64,000 bases of DNA, from contig NZ_WIAQ01000008.1 of the NCBI RefSeq assembly GCF_009466385.1, forward strand, positions 1 to 64,000. The letters are read 5' to 3'. Each line of letters opens with the position of its first letter. The stretch's first letter is position 1. This document shows, piece by piece, positions 1 through 9,734 of this stretch. The translations under genes were made by a program, and so were the position numbers. Under the pieces are notes generated by a model. The model did not search any database and was not told the origin of the DNA. It saw only the letters and a program-made list of their open reading frames with translations. The stretch comes from Peribacillus tepidiphilus. GTDB taxonomy: Bacteria; Bacillota; Bacilli; Bacillales; DSM-1321.

Positions 1-246
1 TGTCGTCGTCGCACAGGTCTAATTGTCAATAAATTTCCAAATGGATGGAGTCACCTATAATTGGGTATTTACCTTTTTGGCTCTAAACAGAAAAAATAAT
101 AAAACTGAAAATTGCGACAATATTTATGCAACACTAGTGACTTATTATAAATAAATATATTAATAATCTTTTTTGACTTGAGAGGTTTTATGAACATCTC
201 TAACCTGATGTATTCAAACCGATCAAAGCTTTTTTCTCCTTCACAT

Positions 247-930
247 GTCCGAATGAGACCTGTATTCAGACACGCTTTGGCTTATCCCATCTTCCCCAGT
301 CCGAATCAAACCTGCATTCAGACTCGGACAGGCTTATTCCAGCTTCCCCAGTCCGAATCAGACCTGTATTCAGACTCGCTTTGGCTTATTCCAGCTTCCC
401 CTGTCCGAATGAGACCTGCATTCAGACTCACTAAGGCTTATTCCACTATCCCTTGTCCGAATGAGACCTGTATTCGGACACGCACACGCTTTTTCCACTT
501 TCCCCTGTCCGAATGAGACCTGTATTCAGACACGCTTTGGCTTATCCCATCTTCCCCAGTCCGAATCAGACCTGTATTCAGACTCGGACAGGCTTATTCC
601 AGCTTCCCCAGTCCGAATCAGACCTGTATTCAGACTCGCTTTGGCTTATTCCAGCTTCCCCTGTCCGAATGAGACCTGCATTCAGACTCACTAAGGCTTA
701 TTCCACTATCCCATGTCCGAATGAGACCTGTATTCGGACACGCACACGCTTTTTCCACTATCCCATGTCCGAATGAGACCTGTATTCAGACACGCTTTGG
801 CTTATTCCATCTTCCCCTGTCCGAATGAGACCTGTATTCAGACACGCTTTGGCTTATTCCATCTTCCCCTGTCCGAATGAGACCTGTACTCAGACTCGCA
901 CGGGCTTTTTCCACCTTCCCCTGTCGAATA
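247..930. repeat. 52-bp tandem repeat array, 13 units plus a degenerate one
   Basis: The octamer GTCCGAAT recurs at 247, 299, 351, 403, 455, 507, 559, 611, 663, 715, 767, 819 and 871, exactly every 52 bases; a damaged copy (GTCGAAT) sits at 923. Each unit opens with a dyad, GTCCGAAT and ATTCRGAC around a 9-base loop; the arms are perfect in the units at 455 and 715. Units 247-506 and 507-766 are nearly the same in sequence and order, so a five-unit, 260-bp block appears to have been duplicated. Reading frames cross the array on both strands, but they only translate the repeat and no gene is claimed. Function unknown. Confidence 0.95.
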
Positions 931-1284
931 GGATTCAAATTTAACGGAGACCCGCATTTAAACTCCATCCATAAAACCTAGAAGATATTATTGGCTTCAG
1001 GATAATTAATGTAAGAACCACATCAAAAAATAGGCAAAACAACAGTTCTTGGGACCATCTTTTCTATCCTATTCAGTAACTTTTTTTCATTAGTACGTTT
1101 AGCCAATACTTTCATTTCCGTCTTTGCCTTACTAATTTATATCTCTTCTCTCTTAATAAAATAGAAATATTCTTTTCATACTTATCTACAGTTATATCCT
1201 TGTGTCAACCCTAATTCAATTATACATTGATGTTTCTATTATATTAAACCTCATTACTTCACCGTAGCCTCTCTAGCTGCGAAT
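931..1284. other. Intergenic, no gene seen
   Basis: About 350 AT-rich bases between the 52-bp array and the mqo terminator. Both strands are broken by stops and I see no ribosome site, hairpin or repeat that I can support. Confidence 0.6.
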
Positions 1285-1327
1285 TTTGAAAAAAGAACCT
1301 TCGATCCAAAGATAGATCCAAGGTTCT
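1285..1327 (-). terminator. Intrinsic terminator downstream of mqo
   Basis: Imperfect inverted repeat AGAACCT..GATC / GATC..AGGTTCT (1294-1327) with an 8-base loop. On the minus strand it is followed by a run of T. It lies about 150 bases past the mqo stop. Confidence 0.75.
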
Positions 1328-1474
1328 AAGTTCTATTATCAATGACATTCTATTATTTACTCAATTCTTTAAGCGATTATTTATTTTATCTCTGTAATTG
1401 CCTTTTCAATCTCTTCATCATAGAAACAATTGTCCAATTTTTCATTAAATACCTTTGTTCCTGCATCCAAAGAT

Positions 1475-2977
1475 TTAATTATATGCCAGTTCTTTTTCGA
1501 CTAGTCCAAGCGTATGGGCTGTTGAAGTATGAATTTCTTGGAAAAGCTCTAGGTTTTCCACTAGTGACACGCCATAAGAAGGAATCATTTCTTTTATTTT
1601 CGGTTCCCACTTTTTCATATTTTGTGGGAAGCATTTTTCTAATACCTCAAGCATAACGTGAACAGCAGTAGAAGCACCCGGAGAAGCGCCAAGCAACGCA
1701 GCTATCGAGCCATCCGTGCTACTCACAACTTCTGTACCAAATTGAAGTGTTCCTTTACCGCCGGTCTCAGTATCTTTAATAACTTGCACACGTTGGCCCG
1801 CTACCACTATATCCCAATCCTCGCTTTTGGCGGTTGGAATAAACTCTCGTAATTCTTCCATGCGCTTTTCATTCGATAACATAACTTGCTGGATCAGATA
1901 TTTTGTCAATCCTATCTCTTTTACGCCTGCCGCCAACATAGTGAAGACATTATTCGGTTTTACGGAACCTATCAAATCAAAATTTGAACCAGTTTTTAAG
2001 AACTTTGGTGAGAAACCGGCAAATGGTCCAAATAACAATGTTTTTTTGTTGTCGATATATCTTGTATCAAGATGCGGAACAGACATTGGTGGAGCACCAA
2101 CCTTAGCTTTACCGTATACTTTTGCATGATGCTGCGCAACAATTTCCGGATTGTTACAAACCATAAATAGTCCGCTTACCGGGAATCCTCCAATATGTTT
2201 TGACTCAGGAATACCGGTTTTTTGCAGTAAAGGGAGACTTCCGCCCCCAGCTCCGATAAAGACGAATTTTGCTGTATGGTATTCGATTTTACCGCTATCG
2301 ATATCATATACTTTCACTTTCCACGAGCCGTCGCTAGTACGTTTAATATCCTTAACACTATGCTTATAGTTTATTTCGACGTTTTTCCTCTTTAAGTGGT
2401 CAAACAAAATACGCGTTAAAGCACCAAAGTTGACATCTGTTCCTGAGTCGATTTTTGTTGCCGCTATTGGTTCATTCAATGTACGGCCTTCCATCATAAG
2501 CGGAATCCATTCCTTCAGTTTTTCAGGGTCATCAGAAAATTCCATTCCTTGAAACAGCGGATTAGCTGACAGCGCTTCCATGCGTTTTTTTAAAAACGTT
2601 ACATTCTTTTCCCCTTGTACAAAACTGATATGTGGGATTGGCATGATAAAGTCCTGCGGATTACGAATCAGATTGCTTTTTACAAGATAAGACCAAAACT
2701 GTCTTGAAAGCTGAAACTGTTCATTAACTTTTATAGCTTTGCTAATATCGATCGATCCGTCAGATTTTTCGGATGTATAGTTAAGCTCACACAGTGCAGC
2801 ATGGCCCGTACCTGCATTATTCCATTCGTTAGAGCTTTCTTCTCCTTCGTTTTCGAGTTTCTCAAACACTTTGATTTCCCATTCTGGTGCTAACTCTTTC
2901 AGTAATGTTCCCAAAGTCGCGCTCATAATTCCGGCACCAATTAAGATAACGTCTGTTTTGTTCTGTACGCTGCTCAT
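1475..2977 (-). CDS. mqo: Malate:quinone oxidoreductase
   Basis: FAD-dependent, membrane-associated oxidation of malate to oxaloacetate with electrons passed to quinone, a non-NAD route in the TCA cycle. The 500-residue product has the usual family length. Its N-terminal dinucleotide-binding motif is at residues 9-23 ([14 protein letters not shown]), followed by the family-typical [17 protein letters not shown]. Near the C-terminus it keeps the conserved [12 protein letters not shown] and GASPGAST blocks. ATG start preceded by an AAGGTAGG ribosome site. It is transcribed alone, with its own terminator. Strong family match; no regulation visible. Confidence 0.95.
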   Translation of the reverse strand: MSSVQNKTDVILIGAGIMSATLGTLLKELAPEWEIKVFEKLENEGEESSNEWNNAGTGHAALCELNYTSEKSDGSIDISKAIKVNEQFQLSRQFWSYLVKSNLIRNPQDFIMPIPHISFVQGEKNVTFLKKRMEALSANPLFQGMEFSDDPEKLKEWIPLMMEGRTLNEPIAATKIDSGTDVNFGALTRILFDHLKRKNVEINYKHSVKDIKRTSDGSWKVKVYDIDSGKIEYHTAKFVFIGAGGGSLPLLQKTGIPESKHIGGFPVSGLFMVCNNPEIVAQHHAKVYGKAKVGAPPMSVPHLDTRYIDNKKTLLFGPFAGFSPKFLKTGSNFDLIGSVKPNNVFTMLAAGVKEIGLTKYLIQQVMLSNEKRMEELREFIPTAKSEDWDIVVAGQRVQVIKDTETGGKGTLQFGTEVVSSTDGSIAALLGASPGASTAVHVMLEVLEKCFPQNMKKWEPKIKEMIPSYGVSLVENLELFQEIHTSTAHTLGLVEKELAYN

Positions 2978-3402
2978 AATAACCTACCTTATCCCCCTAT
3001 ATTTGCAAAAAATAGTAGACGCTTCTGCATAGGCGATACAACAAGAAAGGCATCACCTAAGGACACACCATATTTGTCTCACTTATACCATATTCTATTA
3101 TAATTATTTATAGAGTAATAAATCTAGTATTTTCTGATAATTATAAACTATTTAAAGCTGAAAATAGTGAGAAGTCCGCCCTCAAGACCTTAGGATCACA
3201 CAAAAACCAAGGCCTTAACTCAGCTTCTTTCAAGGATTTAGGCTTTGGCTTGCCATTACCAGTGAACCGACGCCATCTAATTTTGGCCATTACTTGTGGT
3301 AAGGTTCTCCGTACAATAAATAAACAAAACACTCCCTTTAATGTATAAAGAGAGTGTTTAACATGCAAAAAGTCCATATTTAATCCATTTTATTCTAAAA
3401 GG
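2978..3402. other. Intergenic between mqo and the DsbA-like gene
   Basis: AT-rich upstream region of mqo, then a GC-richer stretch (about 3165-3300), then the terminator at 3327-3359. A 78-codon frame on the minus strand across the GC-richer part has no ribosome site and no recognisable domain, so it is not called. Confidence 0.5.
3327..3359 (-). terminator. Intrinsic terminator of the DsbA-like gene
   Basis: Perfect 8-bp stem AAACACTC / GAGTGTTT with an 17-base loop, followed on the minus strand by a T-rich tail. It lies about 45 bases after the stop of the upstream minus-strand gene. Confidence 0.7.
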
Positions 3403-4134
3403 CTACTCCCCCTTCTCCGGCACAACACACCCTTCATCCGTACAAACAGCACCTTCCCCACGTTCAGCAGATAGATCTTGCAAAATTGGTTTTGGGTTTT
3501 CTTCTTCCCATACTTTTTGAAGAGCTCCTACGAAGGTTTCGGTTGGTTGGGCACCTGATATGGCGTATTTTTGATTGATGATGAAAAACGGAACGCCTCT
3601 AATTCCATACTGCTGGGCGATGGCTTGGTCTATGCGGACATCGTTTGCAAATGCTTTTTCATCTTGAAGAACGTTGAGTGCTTCTTGTCGGTCTAAGCCT
3701 GCTGCTTCTGCAATATCAAGTAATGTTTCATGATCGCCTACGTTTTTCGATTCTGTAAAATACGCAGCCAGCAGTTTTTCTGTAAGCTCTGCTTCTTTCC
3801 CAACAGTCTTCGCAAATTTAGCTAAGCGATGGGCATCAAATGTATTGGTTGGCTTCATGTTATCAAAGTTAAAGGTCAATCCAACAGTGGCTGCTTGCTG
3901 CTTGAGACCTTCATTTGTTCGTCTAGCATCTTCTACACTCATTCCGTATTTTGCAGCGAGTGCTTCGTTAATATGTTTATCGCTATATTTCGGAGCATTT
4001 GGATCCAGTTCAAAGCTTTTAAACTCAATTTTGACTTGGTCTCTATTTGGAAATTGTTCAAGAGCCATTTCTAACCGGCGCTTTCCTATATAACAAAACG
4101 GACATACAAAATCAGACCATATTTCGATCTTCAT
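3403..4134 (-). CDS. DsbA-family (FrnE/YwbO-like) thioredoxin-fold oxidoreductase
   Basis: Predicted cytosolic disulfide oxidoreductase or isomerase of the DsbA/FrnE family. There is no signal peptide. The protein opens with a beta strand (MKIEIWSDFVCPFCYIGKRR) carrying the CPFC active site, and ends with the cis-Pro segment IRGVPFFIINQKYAISGAQP that faces it in this fold. Between them is the helical insertion typical of DsbA. The start is set at the ATG at 4134, which has GAGGTG eight bases upstream; a GTG three codons earlier overlaps that site. The C-terminal tail has two extra Cys (CTDEGCVVPEKGE) that could form a second redox or metal pair. Monocistronic, own terminator. Substrate unknown. 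Confidence 0.85.
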   Translation of the reverse strand: MKIEIWSDFVCPFCYIGKRRLEMALEQFPNRDQVKIEFKSFELDPNAPKYSDKHINEALAAKYGMSVEDARRTNEGLKQQAATVGLTFNFDNMKPTNTFDAHRLAKFAKTVGKEAELTEKLLAAYFTESKNVGDHETLLDIAEAAGLDRQEALNVLQDEKAFANDVRIDQAIAQQYGIRGVPFFIINQKYAISGAQPTETFVGALQKVWEEENPKPILQDLSAERGEGAVCTDEGCVVPEKGE

Positions 4135-4416
4135 GACTAACACCTCATTTTTTAATTAGCAATTAGCTATTATAGTACCACAAGATGAAAAAATTCCATC
4201 TTAAGATGCTCAGGCTTACATTAAAAACAAACCCCCACCATTACTGGCAGAGGCTTTAGGAAAAATGAGTGTTACCCAAGTTCAATCTAATTTTTTACGT
4301 TAAATGAATCCTTCTTCTACCCTTTCATGGATCCAGTAGAATCGCAACCTTTATAATGCTTTATCCATAAACAAAAGAAAAACAAAGTATATTTCACACA
4401 CAATCAAACTGATTGA

Positions 4417-4517
4417 AAACGCTTGTCAGTCGAGGAACGAACCCGTACGAGGAGCGGAGTTACCTTAAATGGTAATGAGCACAGGAGGAGGGTTCGTGAC
4501 GATGAATGCGAGCGTTT
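4417..4517. repeat. Nested inverted-repeat (RNA-structure-like) element
   Basis: Three nested helices can be read directly: AAACGCT (4417-4423) with AGCGTTT (4511-4517), ACGAACCC (4437-4444) with GGGTTCGT (4490-4497), and TTACC (4460-4464) with GGTAA (4471-4475). GC content is higher than in the flanks. Purine-rich internal loops (GAGGAGCGGAG, GAGCACAGGAGGAG) remain unpaired. It lies just past the stop of the minus-strand lipoprotein gene. It resembles dispersed structured elements seen in Bacillus genomes, but I cannot name a family. It could also act as a terminator or cruciform. Confidence 0.6.
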
Positions 4518-4541
4518 GTCAACAGTCTGAAACAAAGCCAA

Positions 4542-5459
4542 TTACTTTGTTTCTCCTTCCTCAGCAATTTTCTTCCAATTTTCCCCGTTGTCTTTCGTTA
4601 AAAATATATCGTTTTTACTCGTGACAACGGCTATTTCTGATTCATTTAATGGGTTAATGGCTATAAAAGTAATTGGATTCTCCGGATCTAAGGATAAACC
4701 ATTTAACATTTTTTCCTTCTTAGTATTCAAATCTAGTTCATATAAAGATAGTTTATTATTTTTCATTTTAGAGTACATAGCAGATGTTTCTTTAAACACA
4801 AGTGATGTAATGATCCCATCTATTGGAATTAATTCAACCGTATTTCCATAATTATAAGAAAGGAAGATGCCTTCTTTTGCATACAAAGCTATAATATTGT
4901 CTTTTGTAGGATGGACGTTCATTCCGCCTACTGATGAACTATTTAATCCTTCAAGCTTTGATGGATGCCAATCTTTCCCTTCATTCTTTGTATAATATAG
5001 TCCTGTTTGAAGCTTAGAATTAGGTTCCTCATTAATAACATAAACCGTTCCCTTTTGGTAACTAGCTGCTAAATAATGAAAGTCTGTTTCACCGTAGAAA
5101 GCCAGTTTTTTCAAACGTTTCCCTTCATCTATACTTTTCACCAAACCTAAAGGATTATTCAAATCGCTTCCAGTTTCAGGGTGTCCACTTGCATAAAATC
5201 CCTCTTTTGTAGCTTGAAAGCCCATGTAGTCGTGCTGATTCTTAGTATTTCTTTTCCAACTTCCATTTTCATATTTGAATAACCCTTCGTGTGTAGCTAC
5301 TAGTAGAGATTCTGTATTCCCTGGATATCCTATACCATGCACATGGTCAAATTTCGCTTTTTTTGCATCGGTAAAATATTCTTCTTTCCCATCATTTGAA
5401 CACCCAGCTAATAATAAGCCTAACATAATGATCCATAGTACGGGTTTTAGTTTTTTCAT
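4542..5459 (-). CDS. F510_1955-type (sialidase-like beta-propeller) lipoprotein
   Basis: A 305-residue secreted lipoprotein with signal peptide and lipobox (LLLAGCS, Cys at about residue 20). The rest is a run of BNR-like blades with Asp-box-like turns (YTKNEGKDWHPSKL, LTKDNGENWKKIAEE) and a conserved KFDHVHGIGYPG opening. The family name is assigned from recollection of similar proteins that often sit beside copper-resistance genes; hydrolase activity is not shown. It follows a response regulator and sensor kinase on the same strand, in a cluster with a multicopper oxidase, so an extracellular role in metal stress is inferred. ATG start with GGAGG nine bases upstream. Confidence 0.75.
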   Translation of the reverse strand: MKKLKPVLWIIMLGLLLAGCSNDGKEEYFTDAKKAKFDHVHGIGYPGNTESLLVATHEGLFKYENGSWKRNTKNQHDYMGFQATKEGFYASGHPETGSDLNNPLGLVKSIDEGKRLKKLAFYGETDFHYLAASYQKGTVYVINEEPNSKLQTGLYYTKNEGKDWHPSKLEGLNSSSVGGMNVHPTKDNIIALYAKEGIFLSYNYGNTVELIPIDGIITSLVFKETSAMYSKMKNNKLSLYELDLNTKKEKMLNGLSLDPENPITFIAINPLNESEIAVVTSKNDIFLTKDNGENWKKIAEEGETK

Positions 5460-5513
5460 TGTGAGCCTCCATGTGGTGAAATTCGATTGTAGATTGGACT
5501 ATTACTTACATTT

Positions 5514-6194
5514 TTACTCCTGCTTTATGATCCATTTATAACCGACTCCCCACACTGTAATTAAATAATCGTCGACAGGAAAGTTCACTTGTCTCAATTT
5601 GTCTCTTACATTTCTAACATGAGAATCAATCGTTCTGTCCTCCGTATATACCTTGTTGCCCCAAATCGTTTTTAGTAAGCTTTCTCTTGAAAAAACACGG
5701 TTAGGATTTTGTAGAAAAAGACCAATCAACGCAAACTCTTTTGGCGTTGTTGAAATTTCTGAACCATTATAAGTTAACTCAAAAGCTTCTTCATTCCACA
5801 CAAGACCTTTAAAACTGACTAACTTTTTCTCACCATTTTGCCATCTACGCAAAACAGCTTCAATTCTTGCTAGCAGCTCTCTTTCATCAAACGGTTTTGT
5901 AATATAATCATCTGCTCCCTCTTTTAATCCTCTGATTACATCATCTTTTTCGTTCCGGGCTGTCAGCATAATAATAGGTATTTCATAAAACCTTCTGATC
6001 TCTCTACACGTTTCCCATCCATCCATTCTAGGCATCATGATATCTAGCAAGACTAAATCTACCTGATGATTTTCAAGGTATTCAAGGGCTTCTTGACCAG
6101 AAGATACTTTTATACAGCTGTAAAATGGAGATAAATAAATGCTTAGAAGATCTAACATTCTTTGTTCATCATCTACTAATAAAATTTTTTTCAC
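5514..6194 (-). CDS. OmpR/PhoB-family response regulator
   Basis: A 226-residue DNA-binding response regulator. The receiver domain (1-115) has acidic residues D8/D9, phospho-acceptor D51 (LVLLDIMMP), the conserved Thr in IIMLTAR and the Lys in YITKPF. The C-terminal winged helix (about 125-224) keeps TPKEFALIGLFLQNPNRVFSR split by a turn, then RTIDSHVRNVRDKLR and the wing GVGYKW. The GTG start lies 3 bases past the upstream kinase stop, with GGAGG inside the kinase's last codons, so the pair is translationally linked. By context it probably controls the surrounding copper cluster; the inducer is inferred. Confidence 0.93.
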   Translation of the reverse strand: MKKILLVDDEQRMLDLLSIYLSPFYSCIKVSSGQEALEYLENHQVDLVLLDIMMPRMDGWETCREIRRFYEIPIIMLTARNEKDDVIRGLKEGADDYITKPFDERELLARIEAVLRRWQNGEKKLVSFKGLVWNEEAFELTYNGSEISTTPKEFALIGLFLQNPNRVFSRESLLKTIWGNKVYTEDRTIDSHVRNVRDKLRQVNFPVDDYLITVWGVGYKWIIKQE

Positions 6195-6197
6195 AAC

Positions 6198-7568
6198 TTA
6201 AACCTCCGAAATCGTAATGCTAAAAGTAGTCCCTTTATTTACTTCACTTTGAACACTGATTGTACCGTTATGAGCTTCAATTAATTCCTTTACAATGGCT
6301 AACCCTAGTCCTGTTCCGCCTGAAGCTCTTGCTCTGGATTTGTCTACTCTGTAAAATCTCTCAAATATATAAGCTAGGTCTTCTCTTGGAATGCCAAATC
6401 CTTCATCTTTAATATCTATGATTACGTTTTGCTTGCTTTTTTTTACTTGAATGGAGGTTTTCGTTCGGGGCGGAGAATACTTTCTCGCATTATCCAATAA
6501 ATTCAAAAACACTTGTTCCATTCTTATAGGATCAATAAATACTTCCATTTCCTTTTCACATTGAATGTCTAACTGAATTTCTTTTTCATTAAAAGCAGGC
6601 AATACTTTCTCGCGGATGCTATTTAAGAATAAACATAATTCAACCTTTTCTTTCTTAATCGTGAAGGTGTTACGATCCATTCTTGCAAGATCAAATAAAC
6701 TTTTGATCATTCTTTCAAGTCTCACTGATTCTTCATAAATAATATTCAGATACTTATTCCGATCTGATTCCTCTAACTCTTTTCGTCTTGATACATCTGC
6801 ATAGCCTTTTAAATAGGTTAGAGGTGTTCTAAGTTCATGAGAAATACTTGCTAGAAATTCATTTCTTTCATTTTTTAAATGGTTCAAATCATCAGCTAAG
6901 ATTTTAATGGAATTGGATAATTCTCCAAGCTCATCATTTTTTAGCTTTGGTAGTTTTACAGAAAAATCTCCCTTACTTAATCGCTCTGTTGCTTCTTTCA
7001 TTTTCAATAAGGGTGTTGTCAGAGCTTTGGAAAGAAAAATTATCGTAAGGAACATACATGCGATTGTTAGAATTCCTGCTAAAAAGAAATGTTGATTAAG
7101 CCTGGAAATCAAGCTCTGCACCTGCTCTGTGTTTTTAAACATATACACATAGCCTTGCTTCTCTCCACTCACATAAAAAGGACTGATCGTCGCAATATAC
7201 TTTTCTGTTTTCCACCTATTCTCTAAAACTTTTCCCTCTCGTGGAATTTGCCCAATAGAATAAGAAATAATTTTTATTTCCTCATTGTCTAAAGGCTGTG
7301 AAGAGGTAATAACTTCTTGGTTTTGATTTGTTATGGCCACTTCTGTTTCAGCTTGAGCTTCCATTAATGCAATGTGATGCAATGTTTCTTTCTTGTAGGA
7401 TTTTTCTAAAACATCGCGATGACTGTTTCCTCTTGCCTGAAGCGCAGCAAGTTCCTCCTCTATTCTCGTATCCACAATCGCATTATGCAGAAAGAGGAAT
7501 AGGACAGTTTCTAAAAGAAAAACCACTAGAAAAATCATAATGCCAAGTTTAAAGGAGAGCCTCTTCAC
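6198..7568 (-). CDS. Membrane sensor histidine kinase
   Basis: A 456-residue kinase partnered with the downstream response regulator. TM1 spans about 8-28 and TM2 about 162-180, enclosing a roughly 130-residue extracytoplasmic sensor. HAMP is at about 181-233, HisKA with phospho-acceptor H244 in SISHELRTPL, then HATPase_c with the N box (NLLDNARKYS), G1 (DEGFGIP) and G2 (GGTGLGL). The sensor has two adjacent His (ETLHHIALMEAQAE) that might bind metal, which is speculation. GTG start. Genes on both sides suggest copper or redox sensing of the CusS/CssS general type. Confidence 0.92.
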   Translation of the reverse strand: MKRLSFKLGIMIFLVVFLLETVLFLFLHNAIVDTRIEEELAALQARGNSHRDVLEKSYKKETLHHIALMEAQAETEVAITNQNQEVITSSQPLDNEEIKIISYSIGQIPREGKVLENRWKTEKYIATISPFYVSGEKQGYVYMFKNTEQVQSLISRLNQHFFLAGILTIACMFLTIIFLSKALTTPLLKMKEATERLSKGDFSVKLPKLKNDELGELSNSIKILADDLNHLKNERNEFLASISHELRTPLTYLKGYADVSRRKELEESDRNKYLNIIYEESVRLERMIKSLFDLARMDRNTFTIKKEKVELCLFLNSIREKVLPAFNEKEIQLDIQCEKEMEVFIDPIRMEQVFLNLLDNARKYSPPRTKTSIQVKKSKQNVIIDIKDEGFGIPREDLAYIFERFYRVDKSRARASGGTGLGLAIVKELIEAHNGTISVQSEVNKGTTFSITISEV

Positions 7569-7740
7569 TCGTGTTCACCACTTTTTTTCGATTTGTCTTT
7601 AATGATACATAAAAACTATCAAGAAATTGTGCATTTTTTAGGCGTTTTATGTATTTTTTATTTTACTCTTTTACATTAGTAGGTACTGTTTTCTTATTAG
7701 AGCAATAAATGGATCATCATTTGAAAATTAAAAAAAGATA

Positions 7741-9108
7741 TTAATGTACTCGATGTGCCATTGGAAGAGAGAATAAATAAATATTTATGGCAGCCAGTAA
7801 AAGCATCAGAGTAAAAAATGGCCACAGCTTCTTTAAGGTCCCCTTATTGCCAATCCTATATACGGTGTATCCTGAGCCTATAAGCCCAAACAAGATGATC
7901 ATGTATTGAAATATTTGAACAGTGGTTGGTTCAGCAAAACCTAAATTCGTACTTATAGCCGAAAAACCAAATAATCCTAGTGTGTTATACCACACTGCTT
8001 TACCTTCAGTGAGGATGTGAAACAGATTATGAGCCAAATGACCTGCTAGATCTAAAGGAATAATCGCATATCCCATCTGGACAAAGTTATCTTTCACTTT
8101 ATTCGGGTAACCGATTACCGTTGCTAGTTTAGCAGTTCCAAATAAAAGGGCTATCGGTAGAATCATTGAGATGATAAATGCAATAGTAAAATTAATCGTG
8201 TAGTTTTCTGTACCTGTAACAGATCCGATTACTGTTAAAATATCTTCCCAAATTTCAAGCATCGTAATGTTTTGTACGAATACGATCCCCATGATCACTG
8301 CCGCAAGAACAGCATGTTCTAATTTAGGTTTTTTAATTCCCCATAATTCTGATGTTGGAATTCTTGGAGATATTCGAATGGAATGATTCGGACATGTTTT
8401 TACACAGTTTCCGCATAAATTACAATCCGCACTCGAATCCATTGTTCGAACAAATTGGAACATTGGACATCCTTCCACTTTTTCATTTCCTTTAAAACAG
8501 GATTGGGATTTACAGGTTTTACATATCTCAGGAGTACCTCTAAGCTCTAAAGCTCCAGAACGCGAATAATTTCCTGCTAAGCCTCCTAGGAAGCATAAAG
8601 TTTTACAAAAGGTTCTTCTTTCATAAAAAACAGATGTGATTACAACCATCGTTACGAGAAAAAGAAGTAAATAACCTGATCCTCTAGGAGATTCGACAAT
8701 TCCCCAAATATGATCACTCCAAGTAATGATGATGAAGAATAGATCGATTAGCCAAATCCCATATTTCTTTAAAAACTTTGGTATCGGCTTTTCACTGCCA
8801 AGCACTTTTCTTATGATGTCACTTAGTTTCCCAAATGGACAAACAGCACACCAAAATCGCCCAAGCAAAAGAAATACGACTGGAACAATCGGCCACCATA
8901 AAACCCATGTCATTGAAGTTCCAAAATTTCTACTTGGATTGACAGTGCCTGCTACGAGTTCAAATACAATGACTGAAAAAACCATAAGAACGATCCACTG
9001 AAATAACCCGGGATACCATTTACTTTGTATAAATCTCTTTATAAAAGGAATAGACAAGAGATTAAAAGGTTTTTTTGAAGATTTTAATTTATTTTGAGTA
9101 ACTGACAT
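7741..9108 (-). CDS. Polytopic membrane 4Fe-4S protein (NosR/NapH-like)
   Basis: About 455 residues with eight or more hydrophobic segments. The Cys motifs typical of NosR/NapH/CcoG-like electron-transfer proteins appear in order: FWCAVCPFGKL, FCKTLCFLGG, a cluster CKTCKSQSCFKGNEKVEGCP, and one classical ferredoxin motif CNLCGNCVKTCP. It probably moves electrons across or into the membrane to a periplasmic-side metal protein. The ATG at 9108 is preferred (AAGGGTGG just upstream) over a GTG three codons earlier. Its 5' end overlaps the 3' end of the His-rich gene by about 20 bases, so the two are coupled. Redox partner unknown. Confidence 0.85.
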   Translation of the reverse strand: MSVTQNKLKSSKKPFNLLSIPFIKRFIQSKWYPGLFQWIVLMVFSVIVFELVAGTVNPSRNFGTSMTWVLWWPIVPVVFLLLGRFWCAVCPFGKLSDIIRKVLGSEKPIPKFLKKYGIWLIDLFFIIITWSDHIWGIVESPRGSGYLLLFLVTMVVITSVFYERRTFCKTLCFLGGLAGNYSRSGALELRGTPEICKTCKSQSCFKGNEKVEGCPMFQFVRTMDSSADCNLCGNCVKTCPNHSIRISPRIPTSELWGIKKPKLEHAVLAAVIMGIVFVQNITMLEIWEDILTVIGSVTGTENYTINFTIAFIISMILPIALLFGTAKLATVIGYPNKVKDNFVQMGYAIIPLDLAGHLAHNLFHILTEGKAVWYNTLGLFGFSAISTNLGFAEPTTVQIFQYMIILFGLIGSGYTVYRIGNKGTLKKLWPFFTLMLLLAAINIYLFSLPMAHRVH

Positions 9109-9523
9109 TATTTCCACCCTTTCTTCTTACCCATTTATTCCATACACCAATGAATAAAAAGAACAAATTAATGGCACCAAACGTTCCTAAAACGAGTTTA
9201 TTTGCGGGCTGCTCCATTACCACTTTTTCACCATGGCCGCCTTGTTCCTCATGGCTATGGTCTTCCTCATGCTTTCCTTGATGTTCTTTATGACCAATGC
9301 CTTCTTGATGATTACTGTGCTCATCTGAGACAACCCCTTCTACATGATCACTTCCTTCCTCTTGATTCCTGTGTGCATCACCGTTCTCCTTGGAATGCAC
9401 TGTATGATTTTGATTTAGAAATGAGGCAGGGTTTGGATTTTTATGGTTTTCATGTGCCCAAACTATATTTGTATTGGAAAGAATCCATACTAGCGAAAAT
9501 ATTAATAAAATTCGCAAATTCAT
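9089..9523 (-). CDS. His-rich, membrane-anchored secreted protein
   Basis: About 144 residues: N-terminal signal peptide (MNLRILLIFSLVWILSN), cleavage near VWA-HEN, then a hydrophilic His/Glu-rich segment with repeated HE, HK and GHxE motifs (for example HEEDHSHEEQGGHGEK), and a single C-terminal TM (LVLGTFGAINLFFLFIGVWN) ending in RRKGG. The His content suggests extracellular metal binding. No known domain is recognised. ATG at 9523 has GGTGG nine bases upstream; a GTG at 9541 is possible in frame. First gene of a minus-strand unit overlapping the 4Fe-4S gene, and divergent from the multicopper oxidase. Confidence 0.75.
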   Translation of the reverse strand: MNLRILLIFSLVWILSNTNIVWAHENHKNPNPASFLNQNHTVHSKENGDAHRNQEEGSDHVEGVVSDEHSNHQEGIGHKEHQGKHEEDHSHEEQGGHGEKVVMEQPANKLVLGTFGAINLFFLFIGVWNKWVRRKGGNNVSYSK

Positions 9524-9541
9524 CACTTTTTTCACCACCAC

Positions 9542-9734
9542 ATGTACATTAGTAAAATCTTAATCTTTTGAAGGCAAGTTATAATTTAGTAGGAAAGTAT
9601 GCAGAAATCTTCCTTTTTCTTTGTACATATTTTGTCTAAGTATCTCCTTAAAATCTCGAAGTCTCCTCCATACTTTTTGCAAATTTTTTCGATAGCATGT
9701 AGGTATGTTTATTTCTAACAAAGGGGGATTTAAT
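9542..9734. promoter_or_regulatory. Divergent promoter region, His-rich gene / multicopper oxidase
   Basis: About 190 AT-rich bases separate two divergent genes, so both promoters must lie here or the minus-strand one inside it. A repeated CTCC-type pattern occurs near 9650-9668, but I cannot assign -35/-10 boxes or a regulator site with confidence. Confidence 0.4.

Noticed and set aside
247..930. CRISPR array
   Set aside because: The units are similar along their whole length, with no unique spacers, and there are no cas genes in the window.
178..968. Several frames of 60-112 codons across the 52-bp array on both strands
   Set aside because: They only translate the repeat unit. 52 is not a multiple of three, so the frame changes every unit; no ribosome sites.
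3141..3377. 78-codon minus-strand frame
   Set aside because: No ribosome site, no domain, and it runs through the terminator of the upstream gene.
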